From positions 1 through 8,808 of the forward strand of contig JAGZOP010000070.1 of the NCBI GenBank assembly GCA_018383195.1: a DNA stretch of 8,808 nt, in the 5' to 3' direction. The notes beneath the pieces were generated by a model. That model was not told the origin of the DNA, made no database searches, and saw only the letters and a list, made by a program, of their open reading frames with translations. Of this stretch, positions 5,355 through 8,808 are shown one piece after another (the first letter of the stretch is position 1; every line of letters starts with the position of its first letter). The position numbers and the translations under genes were made by a program. The stretch comes from Clostridiaceae bacterium. Its GTDB lineage: Bacteria > Bacillota > Clostridia > Oscillospirales > Butyricicoccaceae.

Positions 5355-6977
5355 ATGGAAAATAACATTCTTATCGGAACTCGCGTTGACTGTTTGTATA
5401 GAGTGTCCACCGACAAGCAAGTGGACTATGACGATAAAAGCCAAGCCGACATCCCCATGCAGCGCAGAGAGTGCCACCGCTTCTGTGAAAAGATGGGCTG
5501 GACGATTGTTCACGAAGAACAGGAGGACGGCGTATCCGGCCACAAGGTACGGGCCGAAAACCGCGACAAACTCCAAATCATCAAAGAACGGGCCAAGCAG
5601 GGCAAGTTCGATATTCTGCTGGTGTTCATGTTTGACCGCATCGGGCGTATCGCTGACGAAACGCCCTTTGTGGTGGAATGGTTTGTCAAGAACGGCATCC
5701 GGGTATGGAGTACCCAAGAGGGTGAGCAGCGTTTTGATACCCACACCGACAAACTCACCAACTATATCCGCTTCTGGCAAGCTGACGGTGAAAGCGAAAA
5801 GACTTCTATCCGCACAAAAACCGCCCTCGGCCAGCTTGTCGAGGACGGCGGTTTCAAAGGCGGGCTTGCTCCCTACGGCTACGATCTCGTAAAAAGTGGC
5901 CGCTTCAACAAGCGAAAGCATGAGGTTTATGAGCTGGTTGTCAACGAGGCCGAGGCCGCTGTGGTGCGGATTATCTTTGACAAGTATGTGCATGAGGGCT
6001 ACGGAGCCCAGCGGATCGCCACCTATCTGAATAAGCTCGGGTATCGGGCAAGGTCGGGTAAGATGTGGCACCACGCCAGCATCCGGGGTATCATCTGCAA
6101 CCTCACCTATACCGGCGTACTCCGCAGCGGCGATAGCCGATCCCAAGTGCTGCTGCACTTGCAGATTATCCCGCCGGAACTCTTTGAGGCCGCACAGCAT
6201 ATCCGCACTTCCCGTGCCAATTCTGCCGAACAGGAGCGCCGTGTTCCTCTCAACACCCGAGGCCAGTCCCTGCTGGCCGGGAATGTGTTTTGTGGTCATT
6301 GTGGCTCCCGGCTCTCACTCACCACAAACGGCAAGGCTTATCCCTGCAAGGACGATCCAAACCGCATTGTAAAGCGTGTACGGTATATCTGCTACGGCAA
6401 AACCCGCAAGCAAACGGAATGTGACGGTCAGACCGGGTACACGGCACATACCCTTGACGGCATCATTGATAAGGTGGTGCGACAGATCTTTGAGCGTATG
6501 AAAGCTGTCCCCAAAAGTGAGATCGTCAATATCCGATACAAAGAAAAGATGGAGGAACGGAAAGCGCTGCTCCGCAGCATCCGGGCCGAACATACAAAAG
6601 TATCTGCCGAGCTGAATATGCTGAAGGCCGAGGTCATTAAATCCCTGCGCGGCGAAAGTGCTTTTTCGCAGGACTTGCTCGGCTCTCTGATTTCTGACTG
6701 TGAGACAAAATGTCTCGAAGTTCAGCAGCAGCTTGAGGCGGCGCAACTGGCCTATGACGAAGGACAGGCTGTGCTGGAACACTTGAACGCCCAATACGAT
6801 GACATTATCTCTTGGGCTGATATGTACGACACCGCCAGCATGGAGGCAAAGAAAATGATCGTCAACTGCCTTATCAAGCGGGTGGAGGTCTACCGGGACT
6901 ACAAGTTGCATATCGACTTTAACATTGACTTTGAGCAGTTCAGCATGGGCATGGACATCGTTGCCATCGCTGCATAA
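5355..6977 (+). CDS. Large serine recombinase (integrase/excisionase of the element)
   Basis: A 540-residue site-specific recombinase of the TnpX/TndX type. The N-terminal catalytic domain shows LYRVSTDKQ with nucleophile Ser18 and Arg16, EDGVSG (57-62) and FDRIGR (93-98) with conserved Arg residues. A recombinase domain follows (about 165-270: GGLAPYGYDL, IFDKYVHEGYGAQRIATYLN, IRGIICNLTYTGVL). The zinc ribbon has Cys313, Cys316, Cys346 and Cys356 (VFCGHCGS, YICYGKTRKQTEC), then a long coiled-coil segment of about 370-490. ATG 5355 is preferred because AAAGGA lies about 9 bases before it; ATG 5337, six codons earlier, lacks a ribosome site. All key residues are present, so it should be active. 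It would cut and join att sites during integration and circularisation. The stop is four bases from the chromosomal tRNA terminator. Confidence 0.95.
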   Translation: MENNILIGTRVDCLYRVSTDKQVDYDDKSQADIPMQRRECHRFCEKMGWTIVHEEQEDGVSGHKVRAENRDKLQIIKERAKQGKFDILLVFMFDRIGRIADETPFVVEWFVKNGIRVWSTQEGEQRFDTHTDKLTNYIRFWQADGESEKTSIRTKTALGQLVEDGGFKGGLAPYGYDLVKSGRFNKRKHEVYELVVNEAEAAVVRIIFDKYVHEGYGAQRIATYLNKLGYRARSGKMWHHASIRGIICNLTYTGVLRSGDSRSQVLLHLQIIPPELFEAAQHIRTSRANSAEQERRVPLNTRGQSLLAGNVFCGHCGSRLSLTTNGKAYPCKDDPNRIVKRVRYICYGKTRKQTECDGQTGYTAHTLDGIIDKVVRQIFERMKAVPKSEIVNIRYKEKMEERKALLRSIRAEHTKVSAELNMLKAEVIKSLRGESAFSQDLLGSLISDCETKCLEVQQQLEAAQLAYDEGQAVLEHLNAQYDDIISWADMYDTASMEAKKMIVNCLIKRVEVYRDYKLHIDFNIDFEQFSMGMDIVAIAA

Positions 6978-6980
6978 AGC

Positions 6981-7011
6981 AAAAACCCCACTTCCGAAGA
7001 AGTGAGGTTTT
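6981..7011 (-). terminator. Terminator of the tRNA-Ala gene (minus strand)
   Basis: A 13-pair stem spans 6982-6994 and 6999-7011. Read on the minus strand it has a UUCG loop closed by C-G, one G-U pair and a GGGGTTTTTGCTTT tail; on the plus strand the same position is a C-A mismatch. It therefore best serves the minus-strand tRNA, although it may also stop recombinase transcripts from the other side. Confidence 0.8.
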
Positions 7012-7031
7012 CGTTCACAATCTCTTGGTGA

Positions 7032-7107
<76 letters not shown>

Positions 7108-7262
7108 AGATAAGAGAGATTGTGATGTTTAATTTTTATGTTCCCTGTACGGGGGTTGTTTACCGCTTCAACCGGGCTACCACAAGAGATAGACCCTTAT
7201 AGGGTCTGATCAAACCACCCGTTCAACGGGTGGTTTTGATTTTCTAATGAAGAAATTTGTGT
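7108..7262. other. Intergenic stretch with three hairpins
   Basis: Hairpins lie at 7143-7153 (CCC-TGTAC-GGG), 7191-7207 (AGACCC-TTATA-GGGTCT) and 7209-7240 (CCACCCG-TTCAA-CGGGTGG, extended by ATCAAA/TTTTGAT with one bulge). On the minus strand the last could end the transporter transcript, but its T-run is short there; on the plus strand it is followed by TTTTGATTTT. The set of short palindromes recalls ends or remnants of IS200/IS605-type elements, unproven here. No ORF and no clear tRNA promoter are visible. Confidence 0.5.
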
Positions 7263-8123
7263 TTATGCCTTTTCCGTGCGGGTGGTGCGCAGGAACATGG
7301 CAATGGCTGTGCCGCAAATGATGGCGTAACCTACCCAGCTAAGCCAGTCAGGAATCTGTCCGAATACGATGAAGCCCAGAAGCGCTGAGAAGGGAATCTG
7401 GAAGTAGTCGAAAACGGAAATTTCCCTTGCAGGCGCGTAGCAGTAAGCGGCAGTGATGGTGAACTGACCGCCGGCAGCAGAAAGACCTGCCAGAAGAAGT
7501 GTGCCAAGCTGCACCCAAGTCATAGGGTGGAAATCGAAAATCAGGAAGGGCAGCAGCACCACGCAGGAGAATGCCGAGAAGAAGAACACGATAAATGGTC
7601 CTGCAACGCCTTGTTGTCCCAAAGAGCGGACATAGGTATACGCAAGACCTGCGCCAAGACCGCCCATAAGCCCGATGAGAGCAGGAACGAGATTCATATT
7701 TCCTGTGGGTTTGACAATGAACAGAACACCAATGAAGGCGGTGATGATGGACAATGTCTGGAAGCGGTTAGGCTTTTCTTTCAGAAGGAAGATGGCAAAG
7801 ATAACCGCAAAGAAGGGCGACATTTTATTGAGCATGGATGCGTCTGCCAGCACCAAATGGTCTACGGCGTAGAAGTTGCACAGAACACCCACGGTGCCTG
7901 CCAATGCCCGCCAGAACAGATGCAGTTTGGCTTTGGGGGTAAAAGTTACTTTGGGGCGTTCCCGATACAAAATCACAGCGGCAAAAATCAAAGCTACGAA
8001 ATTACGGAAAAAGCTTTTCTGCATAGAGGGCAGGTCGCCGGAAAGCCGCACAAACAAATTCATCAAAGCGAAAAAGAAGGATGATGCGGTGATGCACAAA
8101 ATCCCCTTGTGTTTTTGGGTCAT
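7263..8123 (-). CDS. EamA/DMT-family membrane transporter
   Basis: A 286-residue protein with about ten hydrophobic segments arranged as two similar halves, the usual EamA layout. It opens MTQKHKGILCITASSFFFAL and has the family-typical KSFFRNFVALIFAAVIL, then ALAGTVGVLCNFYAVDHLVLADASML in the first half and AAYCYAPAREISVFDYFQIP with LLGFIVFGQ in the second. The substrate of such drug/metabolite exporters cannot be predicted from sequence. The start is ATG at 8123-8121, preceded by AAAGGAG at normal spacing; the frame is open 34 codons further upstream, but that stretch lacks a ribosome site and crosses a promoter-like -10 box. It lies downstream of queH on the same strand but behind that gene's terminator, so it is probably transcribed alone. 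Confidence 0.9.
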   Translation of the reverse strand: MTQKHKGILCITASSFFFALMNLFVRLSGDLPSMQKSFFRNFVALIFAAVILYRERPKVTFTPKAKLHLFWRALAGTVGVLCNFYAVDHLVLADASMLNKMSPFFAVIFAIFLLKEKPNRFQTLSIITAFIGVLFIVKPTGNMNLVPALIGLMGGLGAGLAYTYVRSLGQQGVAGPFIVFFFSAFSCVVLLPFLIFDFHPMTWVQLGTLLLAGLSAAGGQFTITAAYCYAPAREISVFDYFQIPFSALLGFIVFGQIPDWLSWVGYAIICGTAIAMFLRTTRTEKA

Positions 8124-8160
8124 AATAAAATCTCCTTTCAGAAAAAATCGCACGGGGTTT

Positions 8161-8166
8161 ATTATA
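8161..8166 (-). promoter_or_regulatory. Candidate -10 box of the EamA transporter gene
   Basis: On the minus strand TATAAT lies about 37 bases upstream of ATG 8123 and just beyond the queH terminator. At the expected -35 distance only a T-rich TTTTCT is found, so the promoter is plausible but incomplete. Confidence 0.4.
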
Positions 8167-8210
8167 CGACGGTTTTGGAGGAAAGAAAAGAGAAAATGCA
8201 GCTTTTTTCC

Positions 8211-8252
8211 AAAAAAGAACAGCAAGAAAGCCTTTTAGAAGGTTTTTGCTGT
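8211..8252 (-). terminator. Rho-independent terminator of queH
   Basis: On the minus strand ACAGCAA pairs with TTGCTGT (8246-8252 with 8219-8225) and an inner CCTT/AAGG closes the loop, followed by TTCTTTTTT. It lies 11 bases after the queH stop codon. Confidence 0.75.
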
Positions 8253-8263
8253 CTGATTTGGTT

Positions 8264-8808
8264 TTATTCGCCGTGGATGGCTTTTCTGCGGGCTTCGGCT
8301 TCCGCTTTGGAGAAAGGACAGCCGCAGTAATCCTGACGGTAGAGGTGGTACTGTTCTGACAGTTCGCAGGAGCGTTTATAGCCGTTTTTCTTTTTGAAAT
8401 CGGAAAACAGATAAGAAACGCTATAGATTTCTGCCAGTTCTTTGCCGATGGCATTGAGGACCTGTGCGTTTTTATGAGGGCTGATGGAAAGGGTGGTGGT
8501 GAAGTAATCAAAGCCGCCAGCCTTTGCAGCTTCCGCTGTCTTTTTCAGACGAAGAGTATAGCAGTCGAAGCAACGCTGTCCCCCTTCCGGTTCCTGTTCT
8601 CTGCCTTTTGCCATGGCGAAAAAGGTTTCTGGGTCATATTCCCCAACGATGCAGGACACTTCGCCTTCCAAAGGCATCTGAGCAATGAGTTTCTGCTGTT
8701 CTTCCGCACGGTGGGTGAATTCTGCCGCAGGGGAGATATTGGGGTTATAGTAATAAACGGTAATGTCAAAGTAATGGGAGAGATACTCCAATACATAAGA
8801 AGAACAGG
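8264..8808 (-). CDS. queH: Epoxyqueuosine reductase QueH, 5' end outside the window
   Basis: The minus-strand frame is open from the window edge to TAA at 8266-8264, giving 181 residues. The first visible residues CSSYVLEYLSHYFDITVYYYNPNI match the QueH (DUF208) N-terminus just after its CCAPC cluster motif, so only about ten residues should be missing. Further signatures are the QRCFDCYTLRL cysteine pair, FTTTLSISPHKN and the terminal DYCGCPFS. QueH reduces epoxyqueuosine to queuosine, the last step in making this tRNA wobble-base modification, using an iron-sulfur cluster; it is unrelated in sequence to QueG, which does the same reaction. Internal start-like codons (TTG at 8791) are not real starts. 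It is chromosomal and ends in its own terminator. Confidence 0.93.
   Translation of the reverse strand, partial: CSSYVLEYLSHYFDITVYYYNPNISPAAEFTHRAEEQQKLIAQMPLEGEVSCIVGEYDPETFFAMAKGREQEPEGGQRCFDCYTLRLKKTAEAAKAGGFDYFTTTLSISPHKNAQVLNAIGKELAEIYSVSYLFSDFKKKNGYKRSCELSEQYHLYRQDYCGCPFSKAEAEARRKAIHGE

Larger units (their letters stand above)
1..6980 (+). mobile_element. Right-hand part of an integrative conjugative/mobilizable element with a serine recombinase
   Basis: The stretch holds, in one orientation, a relaxase C-terminus, a cargo operon, a small sigma-like regulator of the kind found in Tn916/Tn1549-type elements, a small TnpW-like protein and a large serine recombinase. The left end lies outside the window. 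The right end is inferred to be within a few bases of the recombinase stop codon, because the next hairpin looks like the terminator of the chromosomal tRNA-Ala gene. Base composition is mosaic: the relaxase tail, the sigma gene and its flanks are GC-rich, while the cargo genes are clearly more AT-rich. No second attachment site is visible, so the exact end is not proven. Confidence 0.75.

Noticed and set aside
5328..6299. Minus-strand ORF of 323 residues
   Set aside because: It is a shadow of the serine recombinase, which has all family motifs; no ribosome site or recognisable domain in the antisense frame.
7527..8084. Plus-strand ORF of 185 residues
   Set aside because: Antisense to the EamA transporter; Gln/His/Lys-rich translation without any domain and no ribosome site.

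Overview
The window shows the right-hand part of an integrated conjugative (or mobilizable) element and its junction with a host chromosome, most likely from an anaerobic gut Firmicute of class Clostridia. The reasons are the Tn1549-like backbone genes (relaxase tail, small sigma-like regulator), a cysteine-rich KTR protein, a large serine recombinase, strong GGAGG ribosome sites, and QueH rather than a recognisable QueG on the chromosomal side. The genus cannot be named from the sequence alone.

Layout. 1-297: C-terminal end of a relaxase running in from the left. 298-480: a short non-coding stretch with five near-adjacent palindromes. 483-3880: a lower-GC cargo operon with a sigma70-type promoter and two matching operator palindromes, then a TetR-family regulator, an ABC ATPase, two related ABC-2 type permeases and a KTR zinc-ribbon protein, closed by a terminator that overlaps the last stop codon. 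3880-4192: a possible 32-codon leader ORF, a second terminator and three back-to-back hairpins; the last hairpin buries the ribosome site of the next gene. 4193-4615: a GC-rich gene for a small sigma-70 region-4-like regulator. 4616-5063: about 450 bases of GC-rich, hairpin-rich sequence without a convincing gene. 5064-5282: a small TnpW-like protein. 5355-6977: a 540-residue large serine recombinase.

The chromosome resumes within a few bases of the recombinase stop codon. The hairpin at 6982-7011 has a UUCG loop and a G-U pair only on the minus strand, so it reads as the terminator of the minus-strand tRNA-Ala(GGC) beside it. Beyond the tRNA are a hairpin-rich intergenic stretch, an EamA-type transporter and the 5'-truncated end of queH, all on the minus strand.

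How the genes fit together: the relaxase, sigma-like regulator, small protein and recombinase belong to transfer, control and excision/integration. The TetR-ABC-permease-KTR operon is the passenger, probably a self-regulated exporter or cell-envelope stress module whose substrate cannot be read from sequence. The most unusual features are regulatory: a four-copy palindrome family (GGGACA-N3-TGTCCC and variants) spread over the element, and the stacked-hairpin leader in front of the sigma-like gene.
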